From positions 99,622-163,621 of the forward strand of contig CALKZY010000034.1 in assembly GCA_938002965.1 (NCBI GenBank): DNA of 64,000 nt, read 5' to 3'. Origin of the DNA: an uncultured Acidimicrobiales bacterium (GTDB lineage: Bacteria; Actinomycetota; Acidimicrobiia; Acidimicrobiales; SZUA-35). A program made the position numbers and the translations under genes. Positions 44,548-53,773 of this stretch are shown here, piece by piece. Each line of letters starts with the position of its first letter. Position 1 is the first letter of the stretch. The notes beneath the pieces are model-generated. The model had not been told where the DNA came from, searched no databases, and saw only the letters and a program-made list of their open reading frames with translations.

Positions 44548-45567
44548 TTAGCCGTTAATTACGAAGTCGCGTGCCCTTAGAGATGCGCCGACGGCGCCGG
44601 CTTCCGGGCCGAACTCGGCGGCGACGACAGGCACGGCAGGGCGATGATCCCCACCAACAATGGCTGGAACCAACTGCTCTGACACGCCGTCGATAAAGCC
44701 ATCGGCGACGGCTGACAGCCCTCCGCCGAGTACGACAATCGAGGGGTCCAGCAGGGCAATTAGGCTGCCGATACCCTGCGCAATCCACCATGAGAACCGG
44801 GCCAGAACCTCCTTGGCGTCCGGATCGCCTTTGGCGTAAGCGGCGGCCACGTGTTCGCCGCGAATAGCGTCGGCCTCGCCGCCAGCCTCTTCAAGAATCA
44901 GACCGGCCTTTCCCTCACTCACCAAATCCCTTGCGAGGTTGGCCAGTCCAGCCCCCGAAGCCACTGCCTCCCAACAACCTTCGCGGCCACATGCGCAGCG
45001 ATGTCCAAATCGGTTGATCAGCATGTGACCAGGTTCACCGGCGAAACCGTTGGCGCCACGAAGTACGTTCCCGCCGACGATAAGCCCACCACCGATGCCG
45101 GTCCCCTGGGTGACGATAATGGCATGGTCGTGCCCCCGGGCCGCACCCAACCGATGTTCGGTCAACGCCGTTAAGTAACCATCGTTCTCCGCTACCGACG
45201 GCACCGAAAACCGGTTCATGAGTTGGCCGGCAATATCAAGGCCGAGAACGCCCTGCACGTTCGGTCCGTAGTGAAGAACTCCGGCGTGGTCAACGAGACC
45301 GGGAACGCCGACGCCGACACCGGCCACGTTCGGGAATTCGCCCAAAAGCTCTTCGGCCACTGCCAGAATGCCGTCGGCAAACTTCTCAGGATCCTTTGGC
45401 GTCGGTCGCTGAATCCTCTTTTGGAACTGTGCCGTGATGCCATCGGCAACTACGCCGAGAATCTTGGTTCCGCCGACGTCGATTCCGATGAACGGTGTTC
45501 CCCGCCTCGGAGCGGTCGCCGTGTCAGATCCACCGACGCGTGATCTCCAAACCTTTCGCTTAGCCAT
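44548..45567 (-). CDS. ROK family sugar kinase, probable glucokinase
   Basis: The ATP loop is FIGIDVGGTKILGVV, the sugar-binding part contains VAENDGYLTALTEHRLGAARG and GTGIGGGLIVGGNVLRG, and the ROK zinc motif reads HRCACGREGCWEAVASG (about residues 192-208; CxCGxxGCxE). There are 339 residues with an N-terminal extension of about 24. ROK kinases act on glucose, mannose, ManNAc or GlcNAc; glucokinase is the usual assignment in Actinobacteria. It converges on glpK. Confidence 0.9.
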   Translation of the reverse strand: MAKRKVWRSRVGGSDTATAPRRGTPFIGIDVGGTKILGVVADGITAQFQKRIQRPTPKDPEKFADGILAVAEELLGEFPNVAGVGVGVPGLVDHAGVLHYGPNVQGVLGLDIAGQLMNRFSVPSVAENDGYLTALTEHRLGAARGHDHAIIVTQGTGIGGGLIVGGNVLRGANGFAGEPGHMLINRFGHRCACGREGCWEAVASGAGLANLARDLVSEGKAGLILEEAGGEADAIRGEHVAAAYAKGDPDAKEVLARFSWWIAQGIGSLIALLDPSIVVLGGGLSAVADGFIDGVSEQLVPAIVGGDHRPAVPVVAAEFGPEAGAVGASLRARDFVING

Positions 45568-45634
45568 CAGGCCAGCCTAGGTCGGACGTCTTGGGATGCT
45601 GACCGTCCGCCTAGCGACCTGTGCCACGGACTGA

Positions 45635-47455
45635 TCAGACAATTAGCGACGGTTGTGTCACTTGTCCGGCCACCTGTTCACCGGCTGCGTCAACCCAGCT
45701 TTTGGCCATCGGGCTGGACGACAGCACGATGATCTGTGCTTGGTCGGCCAACTCTGAGCACTGGTCAAGGAGGCCGTGCGCAGCCTCTAAGTCAAAGCCG
45801 CCGAAGTCTACGTCGAGAATAACAGGAAGCGATTCGCCGAGGTCGCCGGTGGCCGACGCCACAACTTGGGTGAGGCGCTCCCCTATTGACGTCGACCTGG
45901 TGTCCACATCGACGTCGTCATCCATCTCGCCATCGTCGAATGGTGTCCCTCCGGGCCGCTCTGACGCCGAACTCATCAGCTCAAACAGCGCCCGGCGGTG
46001 ATCGACCAGCCGCTGCTCCGCCTTCGACAGAGCAGCCTGGAGCATCTCAACGTCTTCCCCCGAGCGAACATCAGTGCCAGGAGCTGCGGTGGGTGCTGGC
46101 ACCGGCTCGATCGCAGGCGACATTTGACTTTGAACGTCAGCCATAGCCTGTTCTTGAGATGCCAGCCACTCACGTGTCCAGTTGAGAATCTGGTCGGCAC
46201 TTCGCTCGAAGTCGCTGCGGGCATCGTCGGAGTGATCCGTAGACAGATCTGGTTCGAGTTGTGCTTGATCGAGGACTCGACACAGCTCGGTGACGGACCC
46301 GGCCCACTCTGGGTTGATTTCGTCTTGGCCTAGCGACAATAGGGCCTGGCCGAGATCGGCAGGCATAAGAGCACCCAGGTACTGCGAAGCGGCATTCCGA
46401 ATCTGAGTGCGCTCTTCCTCAAGCTCAGCTACCAACGGGTCCTGATCTAAGGCCTGCTGTGCTGCGTCGGCTTCGGCCTCGGCCAGAGCGAAGGCGGCCT
46501 GCGCCTCGTCGACTGCGATCTGCTTGTCCTTGTCGATACTGGGAGCGAGACGAAAGACGGAGTATTCAGTCCAGCTTTGCGCACCGACCTGTCGAAGCAA
46601 CGAGTCAAACTCGTTCTGTTCGCCCGAGCTGAGTTGACCAGATCGTCGCCAGCGACGCGATCGGCCCTCAGATTTCTCGGCCAACTCTTCCAGGCGGCCT
46701 TCCTGCTTTTGCGTCAGGAGCACCGGCCGGGCCGCCTCCTCAGCCGCTCGCAAGGCCTGCTCGGCAGCTGCAATCTGCTCCGTCCTATTGGCCAACTCTT
46801 GGCGGAGCTCAGCGGTGCGCTGCTCGCCCTGGGCCTGACGGGCGTCAAAGCGACTCCAGCGTTGCTGCAGCTCAACCACCGCTTCCGACTGAACTCGGTT
46901 CGTTCTCGGGATCTGCTGGACGGCCAGAAAGGACTCACCGACCCTGGAGTACGTCTGGTGATCAACTGCGATCGCGTTGCTTGAGGTCGGCGCCAGTGTC
47001 TGGTCCTGGCTCTCCGTCAATTGGGTCCGGCTTTCGACGTTGTCTGTGACCCTGGCCGAGGGGCTGTCACCGGCGACCACGATCCGATGGCGGAGTTCAA
47101 GAACTTCAGCGTGTGAACCGGGGGCGAGCTGGCTGCGAAGCTCCTCTATCTGGGCCAGCCTCACCCGCTCCTCAATTCCTGGGACCGGGTCGAGAACTCC
47201 TCGGCGATCGGTCACGACGGGATCAACGTCGGTTGACCCAAGGGCCAACGGTCCGCTACCGCCATCAAACTCGATGAGCTCGTCAGCACGATATGCCAGG
47301 CCGCGAAGGTCCCCGACACTGCCGCGAGCCAGTCTGCGAACTTGTTCGAGCAACTCGGACCGCTCATTGTCGGAAAGTCCGTCGACGACCGTTACCAGAG
47401 GATGCAGATCAAGGCTGCTGGGACTTTTGGCATAGTCCACTCGTAGGAGGCGCAT
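45635..47455 (-). CDS. Coiled-coil SMC/RecN-like protein lacking Walker A
   Basis: This 606-residue protein has the layout of a small SMC/RecN-type ATPase: an N-terminal head (LLRVDYAKSPSSLDLHPLVT, then VVDGLSDNERSELLEQV), a long Ala/Glu/Gln/Arg coiled coil (about 200-470), and a C-terminal head with a Walker-B/D-loop-like stretch (ESLPVILDVDFGGFDLEAAH, then QIIVLSSSPMAKSWVDA). No GxxGxGK(S/T) loop is present; VVDGLSDNER occupies that place. It may be a structural relative that no longer hydrolyses ATP. It is transcribed alone; its role is unknown. The relation to SMC is inferred from layout only. Confidence 0.75.
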   Translation of the reverse strand: MRLLRVDYAKSPSSLDLHPLVTVVDGLSDNERSELLEQVRRLARGSVGDLRGLAYRADELIEFDGGSGPLALGSTDVDPVVTDRRGVLDPVPGIEERVRLAQIEELRSQLAPGSHAEVLELRHRIVVAGDSPSARVTDNVESRTQLTESQDQTLAPTSSNAIAVDHQTYSRVGESFLAVQQIPRTNRVQSEAVVELQQRWSRFDARQAQGEQRTAELRQELANRTEQIAAAEQALRAAEEAARPVLLTQKQEGRLEELAEKSEGRSRRWRRSGQLSSGEQNEFDSLLRQVGAQSWTEYSVFRLAPSIDKDKQIAVDEAQAAFALAEAEADAAQQALDQDPLVAELEEERTQIRNAASQYLGALMPADLGQALLSLGQDEINPEWAGSVTELCRVLDQAQLEPDLSTDHSDDARSDFERSADQILNWTREWLASQEQAMADVQSQMSPAIEPVPAPTAAPGTDVRSGEDVEMLQAALSKAEQRLVDHRRALFELMSSASERPGGTPFDDGEMDDDVDVDTRSTSIGERLTQVVASATGDLGESLPVILDVDFGGFDLEAAHGLLDQCSELADQAQIIVLSSSPMAKSWVDAAGEQVAGQVTQPSLIV

Positions 47456-47561
47456 AGTGGTCTATTCGGCCGGTAGCAGCCTGCTCTGAAGTAGAACGCG
47501 TGGTTAGGGCCGGAGTGGAGGATTCGGACCTAGCATCGTTGGGTCGTTATCCCAGCAAGTC

Positions 47562-48038
47562 CTAGTCGAGCGCCTCAACGCGATGCTTGAAGCGCGAGAG
47601 CGCTGCCTCCAAGACTTTGTCCTCGGCTCGCCGCTTCACGAAACCTGGCAGCGGAATCGCTAGGTCGACGGCCAGATGGTACTCAACCTCGGTTTGCGGC
47701 GTGCCCGGATTCTCGGTGGCGTCGCTAAAGACATAGCTGCCTTCGATGGCTCTCATCAGATCGCCGGTTACCAATGACCAGCCGAGACGATTGGGTGCCT
47801 GGTCGAGGTCATAGGCCAACACATAGCTGGATCGGCGACCAATACCGGAGGCCTCAAACCTGACCTGGCTAGGACGCCCTGACTCATCTACGGATTCCAC
47901 GACGACGCTGTCGAGCGAGTCAATCCACAGCGGATACGACTCGACGTCGAGTCCCACCTGGAAGCACTCTTCAATCGTGCCTTGGACCGTGGTCTTGACG
48001 ATACGCGTTTCGATGTTCGGTGCTACTTCGTTCCCCAT
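47562..48038 (-). CDS. SRPBCC (START-like) family protein
   Basis: This 158-residue protein has a single START/polyketide-cyclase-type domain: TTVQGTIEECFQVGLDVESY, PLWIDSLDSVVVES, and a C-terminal long helix (LPGFVKRRAEDKVLEAALSR). Such proteins bind small hydrophobic ligands or act as aromatase/cyclases or coenzyme Q-binding-like proteins. A family of this type (DUF2505/COG2867-like) is common in Actinobacteria. It lies between the glycosyltransferase and the coiled-coil gene, all on the minus strand. The ligand is unknown. Confidence 0.88.
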   Translation of the reverse strand: MGNEVAPNIETRIVKTTVQGTIEECFQVGLDVESYPLWIDSLDSVVVESVDESGRPSQVRFEASGIGRRSSYVLAYDLDQAPNRLGWSLVTGDLMRAIEGSYVFSDATENPGTPQTEVEYHLAVDLAIPLPGFVKRRAEDKVLEAALSRFKHRVEALD

Positions 48039-48090
48039 CGATCAAAATGGTACGGCAAGAGCCGTCTTGATCGCTGCTTTTGTAACAAAA

Positions 48091-49293
48091 TCACGGGTGG
48101 GTCGTCGTCGAGGTGCTAACCACACCGGCCAGCGAGTCAGCAAGCTGAGCGGCCAGGCGGTCATAGGTGAACAGCTCCACGGCACGCTGACGAGCCGCTC
48201 TGGACATCGTTCTCCGTAGGTCCGGATCGATGGCCAGCCGCCGTAATGCGTCGGTGACTGACTGCACGTCGTCGGGATCTTCGACCACAAGCCCGGAGAC
48301 GTCGTGTTCCACCGCCTCATGCGAGCCGCCGGAGCGCCCGGCAATTGCAGGAACACCGCAGGCGGCCGCCTCCAGAAACACAATGCCGAATCCCTCCTGC
48401 TCGAGTCCAAACCAGCGCTCGTTACAGGGCATGGCCATAACATCAGCGGCTTGGTACAGCTCGACAAGCCGTTCATCATCGACCCGACCGGGAAAGTGCG
48501 CAGGCACTCGAAGCTCACGGGCCAGATCGACTAAACGGTTCCGTTCCCGGCCGTCGCCGCCGATCACCACATGGATAACCGGTTGATCCAATGAGCGGGT
48601 ACCGGCGTACCCGGCCACAGCCTTAATCACGGTGTCGATGCCTTTTCGAGGCACCAATCGGGTCACCGTGGACAACAAGATGTCATTCGGGCCAACTCCG
48701 AGGGCTTCTCTCAACTGGCGCCGCAGCGGAGAGTCAGGTGACAACGGAGTGAACCGGTCGACATCCACGCCTGGGGGGATAACAACTGACGGCAACGAAT
48801 GTCCGACGCAGCGTTCGGCTTCGTCGAGAGAATAGTGGCCGGCAGCCAAGACCAAGCGAGCGCTGCGAAGTGTCCTGGCCAGAATTGACCGGCTCAGCGG
48901 TAAACGCCCTGGAATGGTGACTTCAGCGCCGTGCAACACAACGCCATAGGGCATGTCCAGGTTTGGACCGATCGCACCCAAGGGAACGGCCGGATCGAGC
49001 ATGACAAAGCCGTGGCCCCGGTCGGCGGCCAGGCGGCGGATCCTGCTCACAATCCACGGATACGGAATCAGGACCGGCTCCGGACTGCGTTCAACAGCAA
49101 AGCCTTGACGCGCATCAAAGGCCACCGCACCTCGATAGGGCGTCGTGTACACCGAGAACGAATCCGGTGGCAGGCGTCGCCACAGCTCCCAGAGATAGTT
49201 CTGGATACCACCCAGCTTGGGTGGGAAGTCATTGGTCACCAACAGATGTCCATTGGCCGGGGCGACCGCCGGGTTAGCTGCTTCGGCTTTCAT
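48091..49293 (-). CDS. GT-B glycosyltransferase (GT4 family), PimB-like
   Basis: This 400-residue retaining glycosyltransferase has N-terminal LLVTNDFPPKLGGIQNYLWEL with the acceptor loop, a middle part PPGVDVDRFTP, and the C-terminal nucleotide-sugar domain with VTRLVPRKGIDTVIKAV and the EX7E motif in EGFGIVFLEAAACGVPAIAG. The closest familiar proteins are actinobacterial mannosyltransferases of the PimB type, which make phosphatidylinositol mannosides. The acceptor is not proven. ATG 49293 overlaps the queG stop by 4 nt. Confidence 0.88.
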   Translation of the reverse strand: MKAEAANPAVAPANGHLLVTNDFPPKLGGIQNYLWELWRRLPPDSFSVYTTPYRGAVAFDARQGFAVERSPEPVLIPYPWIVSRIRRLAADRGHGFVMLDPAVPLGAIGPNLDMPYGVVLHGAEVTIPGRLPLSRSILARTLRSARLVLAAGHYSLDEAERCVGHSLPSVVIPPGVDVDRFTPLSPDSPLRRQLREALGVGPNDILLSTVTRLVPRKGIDTVIKAVAGYAGTRSLDQPVIHVVIGGDGRERNRLVDLARELRVPAHFPGRVDDERLVELYQAADVMAMPCNERWFGLEQEGFGIVFLEAAACGVPAIAGRSGGSHEAVEHDVSGLVVEDPDDVQSVTDALRRLAIDPDLRRTMSRAARQRAVELFTYDRLAAQLADSLAGVVSTSTTTHP

Positions 49294-50456
49294 GACGTTT
49301 CTGGGGTGCGGAGCTCGGCGCTGACCGCCGAGTCGTTGGAGTCCCACAGTGCCTGGGGAATCAGGTCCATCATCACCAGCTTCTTCGCCGCCCAGATTGC
49401 GTGCTGGACGAGAAGCGTCGAGGGCGAGGCCAAATACCGGCCCAAAAGCTGTCGGACGATGTCGGAATCCGCCGGCGTGGCCACATTCCCGAGCACTACA
49501 AGCGCCGTTCGGCGGATGACATCGGGATTTCGGTCGGCGATGTACCAGTGACCGTAGAGCTCCAACAGCTCGTCATCATTGGCGTTAAGAATCCAGACCA
49601 TATCGGGGAAGCTGGTCTCAGTGGTGCTTCGGTCGGCCAGGCCGCTGACGTCGCCTGAGCCAACAGGGCAAACCTCCTGGCAGTCATCACACCCGTAGAT
49701 CCGGTCCCCGACGGCGCTGCGAAGCTCTTGAGGTATTGGTTCGGCTGCCTGGACCAGCCAGGCAATGCAGCGGGTGGCATCCACCACGCCGGGGGCGACA
49801 ATGGCGTCAGTCGGGCAACCGGTGATACACGCCTGGCAGCGACCACATTGGTCACTCATCGGTGGGCCCGTTGCCTCCAAGTCGGCCTCGGTGAGAACAG
49901 ATCCGAGGACAACCCAACTTCCGACATCAGGTATAAGAAGGTTGGAGTTCTTGCCGTACCAGCCGAGACCAGCGTCCCAGGCGGCATTCCGGTCGACTAG
50001 GTGATTGCTGTCAGCTACGACCACCGATCGGTGTCCGTCGAGCCGAAGCTCTTCGGCCACCACCGTGAGCGCTTGGCTCAACAACTCGTAGCTGTTGTCT
50101 CGGGCATATCGAGCGACTCGGCCACTAAGTCGGCCGTCTCGCCCACTGCCCGGTTCGGAGGTGTCGGTCGGGTGAGATTCGCGACCTCCGTATTGGAAGG
50201 CGCCGACGACCAGAGATTTTGCCGTGGCGAGATGGCGCAGTGGGTCGGTGGAGCGATCAGGGTTGCGATACGTGAACTGCATGGCTCCGGCCAAACCGGC
50301 TGTCTTTCGAGCTTCCAGAACTTCCCAGGCAGGTTGCTGTCGAACAGCAGGAGCAACACCAACTGCAACCAGTCCGGCCTCGATGCCGAGTTGCAGAACT
50401 CGATCACGCAGGTCGGTCGAGACGGTGGTGGCGGCTTCTGCTGGATTGTGCTCCAC
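49290..50456 (-). CDS. queG: Epoxyqueuosine reductase
   Basis: QueG makes queuosine in tRNA from epoxyqueuosine, using cobalamin and two [4Fe-4S] clusters. The ferredoxin-like cysteines are CGRCQACITGCP with a later C (DATRC), and CDDCQEVCPVG. The N-terminus has VAVGVAPAVRQQPAWEVLEARK. There are 388 residues including C-terminal HEAT-like repeats (VIRRTALVVLGNVATPADSD). Unlike the usual neighbours queA/tgt, it is next to a glycosyltransferase, but queF is 5.6 kb away in the same window. Confidence 0.95.
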   Translation of the reverse strand: MEHNPAEAATTVSTDLRDRVLQLGIEAGLVAVGVAPAVRQQPAWEVLEARKTAGLAGAMQFTYRNPDRSTDPLRHLATAKSLVVGAFQYGGRESHPTDTSEPGSGRDGRLSGRVARYARDNSYELLSQALTVVAEELRLDGHRSVVVADSNHLVDRNAAWDAGLGWYGKNSNLLIPDVGSWVVLGSVLTEADLEATGPPMSDQCGRCQACITGCPTDAIVAPGVVDATRCIAWLVQAAEPIPQELRSAVGDRIYGCDDCQEVCPVGSGDVSGLADRSTTETSFPDMVWILNANDDELLELYGHWYIADRNPDVIRRTALVVLGNVATPADSDIVRQLLGRYLASPSTLLVQHAIWAAKKLVMMDLIPQALWDSNDSAVSAELRTPETS

Positions 50457-50510
50457 AGCTACAGGTTGCCGCTATGTCTCCCCCAACTCAACGTCTGGCA
50501 GAGTCTGACC

Positions 50511-50729
50511 TCAACCGGTGGGGTCCAAAGAACCGGTTGCAGGCGGCAGCTGGTGCTGGAGATCGGCCACCAGCCCTGCTCGCTGGAGTCGCTTAATGGC
50601 TGCATAGGCCATTACATCGAAAATTACGGCATCGTCAGGCTCGCGCGACACCAGGAACGTGACCACGCAGCCATCACAGGCGTCAGTGTGCTGTTTGGCG
50701 CAGGTGTCACAATCGATGACCAGATTCAT
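50511..50729 (-). CDS. Small conserved CxxC protein
   Basis: These 72 residues contain four cysteines in two pairs (IDCDTCAKQHTDACDGCVV), which suggests a zinc knuckle or Fe-S site, then TFLVSREPDDAVIFDVMAYA and a basic/hydrophobic end. I have seen a similar CDTC...CxDCVVTFL pattern as a stand-alone hypothetical gene of Acidimicrobiia. ATG 50729 is chosen over TTG 50747. It faces the MDR dehydrogenase gene across a gap of about 90 bp. Function unknown. Confidence 0.75.
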   Translation of the reverse strand: MNLVIDCDTCAKQHTDACDGCVVTFLVSREPDDAVIFDVMAYAAIKRLQRAGLVADLQHQLPPATGSLDPTG

Positions 50730-50817
50730 GAGAAGGACAATAGACAACCGCTGTGACAGTCAGCAGTGCAACACACCAGCGGTACGACTGAGCTTGGAGC
50801 GATGGCGACCTGATACC

Positions 50818-51990
50818 GTGACGGACGTGATAGCGCTGGAGTTCACACGCAACGAAGCTAAGTACGCGGCAGCAGCAGTCAGCGGACGGTTGCGAGCGGG
50901 AAGCGGAGCCTCAACCGGTCCACTACGACTCATCGAAGGCGAGCCTGTCGAACTACCCGGTCCTGGGTGGCATCGCGTGACCACAAGGCTGGCCGGCATC
51001 TGCGGTTCCGACCTGGCCACCGTCGATGGTAAGTCGTCACGGTACTTCGAACCATGGGTTTCGTTTCCGTTTGTCCCGGGACACGAGGTCGTCGGGCAGC
51101 TGCCCACGGGCGAGCGAGTGGTACTGGAACCTGTGCTTGGGCATGAGGCCCGCGGGTTCGATCCGCCGTTCGACGGCGCGGCACCAGGCGACGGCGACGA
51201 CTATCGACATCTAGTTTCAGGAGACCTCGAGCCCGGAATCCAAACCGGATACTGCGCTTCCACCGGAGGTGGCTGGTCGAGCGAGTTCGTCGCCCATGAA
51301 TCCCAACTCCACGCTGTCCCCGATTCCGTAACCGACGAGGCGGCCCTTATGGTCGAGCCAACGGCCGTCGGTGTACACGCCGCCGTTCGAGCAGATGTGA
51401 ACGACGGCGACACCGTTGGCATCTTGGGTGCCGGAACAATGGGGCTGACAACGTTGGCAGCCGTCCGCCACTTCACCAACGCCGGAACGGTCGTTGTGGC
51501 AGCGAAGTATCCCGAGCAACGCAAGTTGGCTCAGGATCTCGGCGCGGATGTCGTCGTTGAGCCCTCAGAGTTTCGTCGGGCGATCCGCCGGGCAAGTGGC
51601 AGCTTTGTCATCGGAGGCGACCTATCCAATGGTGCCGACATTGTCATCGACGCCGTCGGCAACGCCGCCTCGATTGAGCAGTCGATCGGGGTTACCCGAC
51701 CACGAGGCAAGGTTGTTCTAGTTGGCATGCCTGGTCGGGTCTCTCTGCAACTCACGGCCCTATGGCACCGTGAAACACAGCTGATCGGCGCTTACACCTA
51801 CGGGACCGAAGATCTTCCTGACGGATCAAGCCGACGAACGTTCGATATGGCCCTTGAGCTGGTTGAACAAGCCGACATGGGAGCGCTGGTGTCAGCGCTA
51901 TACCCGTTGGACAAGTACCGAGACGCTCTGGCCCATGCGGCCCAATCCGGTCGCTTGGGGGCGATCAAGATCGCGTTCGATCTCCGCTGA
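50818..51990 (+). CDS. Medium-chain dehydrogenase/reductase without structural zinc site
   Basis: This 390-residue MDR protein keeps the catalytic zinc residues GICGSD and GHEVVG, and the nucleotide-binding loop VGILGAGTMGLTTLAAV (about residue 200). The lobe that usually carries four Cys ligands for the structural zinc has PVLGHEARGFDPPFDGAAPG with no cysteine. The start is uncertain (GTG 50818 or 50827). It lies just before mftA, so it may use mycofactocin as an electron carrier, as NDMA-dependent alcohol dehydrogenases do; that is inference from position. Confidence 0.87.
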   Translation: MTDVIALEFTRNEAKYAAAAVSGRLRAGSGASTGPLRLIEGEPVELPGPGWHRVTTRLAGICGSDLATVDGKSSRYFEPWVSFPFVPGHEVVGQLPTGERVVLEPVLGHEARGFDPPFDGAAPGDGDDYRHLVSGDLEPGIQTGYCASTGGGWSSEFVAHESQLHAVPDSVTDEAALMVEPTAVGVHAAVRADVNDGDTVGILGAGTMGLTTLAAVRHFTNAGTVVVAAKYPEQRKLAQDLGADVVVEPSEFRRAIRRASGSFVIGGDLSNGADIVIDAVGNAASIEQSIGVTRPRGKVVLVGMPGRVSLQLTALWHRETQLIGAYTYGTEDLPDGSSRRTFDMALELVEQADMGALVSALYPLDKYRDALAHAAQSGRLGAIKIAFDLR

Positions 51991-52032
51991 CCCGCTTTCT
52001 CACCACGGCGCCATCTCGTCTAAGCTGGTTGG

Positions 52033-52185
52033 ATGCTTGATCCGACAACCCTTGACCAAGCCGAACGAGGCGAAGACTCCCCCGGAGCTGAAGAACTGGG
52101 CTCAATTGTGTCTGACGGAGTCCTCGTCGACGAGGAGCTCCTCGTTGAGGAGATCTCGATCGACGGCATGTGCGGTGTCTACTGA
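52033..52185 (+). CDS. mftA: Mycofactocin precursor peptide MftA
   Basis: This 50-codon gene ends in LLVEEISIDGMCGVY-stop. The C-terminal IDGMCGVY is the characteristic mycofactocin core, whose last Val-Tyr are processed by MftC and later enzymes to the redox cofactor. The rest is an acidic leader (about 35 residues). It starts at ATG 52033, 43 nt after the dehydrogenase. mftB and mftC follow at once, which confirms the call. The gene is short but the core motif is diagnostic. Confidence 0.95.
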   Translation: MLDPTTLDQAERGEDSPGAEELGSIVSDGVLVDEELLVEEISIDGMCGVY

Positions 52186-52237
52186 AACCGAGTCCTTCGG
52201 TTCCAGCGGTGACGCCCCGCAGGGGGCTACACGTCAC

Positions 52238-52594
52238 ATGAGCCTCCCAGGACAGCCAGACGCCGGACGATGGATGTTGCACCCCAGGGTGGCTCTCAGG
52301 CCAGAGCCATTCGGAGCGCTGGCCTATCACTACGACAACCGGCGGCTCAATTTTCTTCGCTCGCCGGACCTTGTTGCCGTCGTGAGAACACTGACCGATC
52401 ATCGCAACCCGCGAGCGTGTTTTGACGCCAATGACCTTGATCCGGCGCGGTGGCAATCCTTCGCCAAGGCGCTGGATGCTCTGGCGGCCTCCCAGTTCAT
52501 CATCCCCTGTGACGACCAAGACGCCAGATTGGGAGGCTCAGGATGTGTGGCATCGCAAGGTGAGCAGCAAAAGGTGGGTACTGAATGTCTCTAA
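52238..52594 (+). CDS. mftB: Mycofactocin biosynthesis chaperone MftB
   Basis: MftB is a small PqqD-like RiPP recognition protein that binds the MftA leader and presents it to MftC. The motif MLHPRVALRPEPFGALAYHY, then NRRLNFLRSPDLVAVVRTL, is the family hallmark. ATG 52238 gives 118 residues; the frame is open back to GTG 52175, which would overlap mftA and translate 21 more non-conserved residues. It overlaps mftC by 10 nt. The long C-terminal tail (about 20 residues) is not conserved. Confidence 0.92.
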   Translation: MSLPGQPDAGRWMLHPRVALRPEPFGALAYHYDNRRLNFLRSPDLVAVVRTLTDHRNPRACFDANDLDPARWQSFAKALDALAASQFIIPCDDQDARLGGSGCVASQGEQQKVGTECL

Positions 52595-53697
52595 CCGGCG
52601 AGCTTAAGCTCGGGCTTCAGGCGCCCATCTGTCTGACATGGGAGTTGACGTACGCGTGCAATCTGGCCTGTGTGCACTGTCTCAGTTCCAGCGGCCGGCG
52701 CGACCCGAACGAGCTGTCCACTCGTCAGGCCTTAGACCTGATAGACGAAATGAGGGCGCTTCAAGTCTTCTACGTCAACATCGGCGGTGGCGAGCCAACG
52801 ATCCGATCCGACTTCTACCAACTGATCGACTACGCCACCACTCATGACGTCGGCGTAAAGTTCTCTACCAACGGATCCCGGATTGATCGGACCGTTGCAA
52901 CCCGCTTGGCGTCGATGGACTACCTCGACGTTCAGATTTCGCTGGACGGTGTGGACGCCGATACCAACGATGCCGTGCGCGGTTCTGGCTCGCACGACAT
53001 GGCAATCAACGCCATGGAAGCCCTGGCTGCAGCCGACTTCGGGCCATTCAAGATCAGCATCGTGGTAACGCGACACAACGTCGATCAACTGGATGAATTT
53101 GCAGCCATGGCCGACCACTACGGTGCCGTGCTCAGGGTTACCCGACTACGACCGTCAGGCCGCGGGGCTGCCAGCTGGACCGATCTACGACCAACAATGG
53201 ATCAACAGCACCAGATCTACCATTGGCTACTCGCTCAACCAGACGTGCTGACCGGCGACTCCTTCTTTCACTTGAACGCCCTTGGCGAAGAGAATCTGCC
53301 GGGGCTGAACCTGTGCGGGGCCGGCCGCGTCGTGTGTCTCATCGATCCAGTCGGCGACGTATACGCCTGTCCGTTCGTTCTTCACGACCAGTTCAAGGCC
53401 GGCAACGTTCTCGACTCCGGCGGTTTCACCTCCGTCTGGCGAGAGTCAGCGCTCTTCACCGAGTTAAGGGAACCCGAGTCGGAAGGGGCGTGCACCAGCT
53501 GCGGGCAGTACGACGCCTGCCAGGGTGGTTGCATGGCAGCCAAGTTCTTCACAGGACTACCCCTCGACGGGCCGGACCCGGAGTGCGTAAGTGGCCACGG
53601 CCAAGACGCCATTGGCCACGTCGACCCGGCTCTCCTGCCTCGACCGACATCGAACCACTCAAAACCGATGCCGGTTCAGCTGACCGCCAGGCGCTAA
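52585..53697 (+). CDS. mftC: Mycofactocin radical SAM maturase MftC
   Basis: MftC decarboxylates and then crosslinks the C-terminal Val-Tyr of MftA. The radical SAM CxxxCxxC is YACNLACVHC (about residues 27-34), with SFYVNIGGGEPTIRSDF-like VFYVNIGGGEPTIRSDF nearby. The SPASM domain holds cysteines in LCGAGRVVCLIDPVGDVYAC and CTSCGQYDACQGGC. There are 370 residues. ATG 52585 overlaps the mftB stop. Together with mftA and mftB this is the core of the pathway. Confidence 0.96.
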   Translation: MSLTGELKLGLQAPICLTWELTYACNLACVHCLSSSGRRDPNELSTRQALDLIDEMRALQVFYVNIGGGEPTIRSDFYQLIDYATTHDVGVKFSTNGSRIDRTVATRLASMDYLDVQISLDGVDADTNDAVRGSGSHDMAINAMEALAAADFGPFKISIVVTRHNVDQLDEFAAMADHYGAVLRVTRLRPSGRGAASWTDLRPTMDQQHQIYHWLLAQPDVLTGDSFFHLNALGEENLPGLNLCGAGRVVCLIDPVGDVYACPFVLHDQFKAGNVLDSGGFTSVWRESALFTELREPESEGACTSCGQYDACQGGCMAAKFFTGLPLDGPDPECVSGHGQDAIGHVDPALLPRPTSNHSKPMPVQLTARR

Positions 53698-53773
53698 CAG
53701 CGCACCGCGAGCCCCGCCCTGCTCAGGGCCCTTGATGACGGCACCGGCCATGATGGTCGCTAGCGTTTGAGCT

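Noticed and set aside
47456..47561. Possible RNA gene in the gap before the coiled-coil gene
   Set aside because: No tRNA cloverleaf or other known RNA pattern could be drawn.
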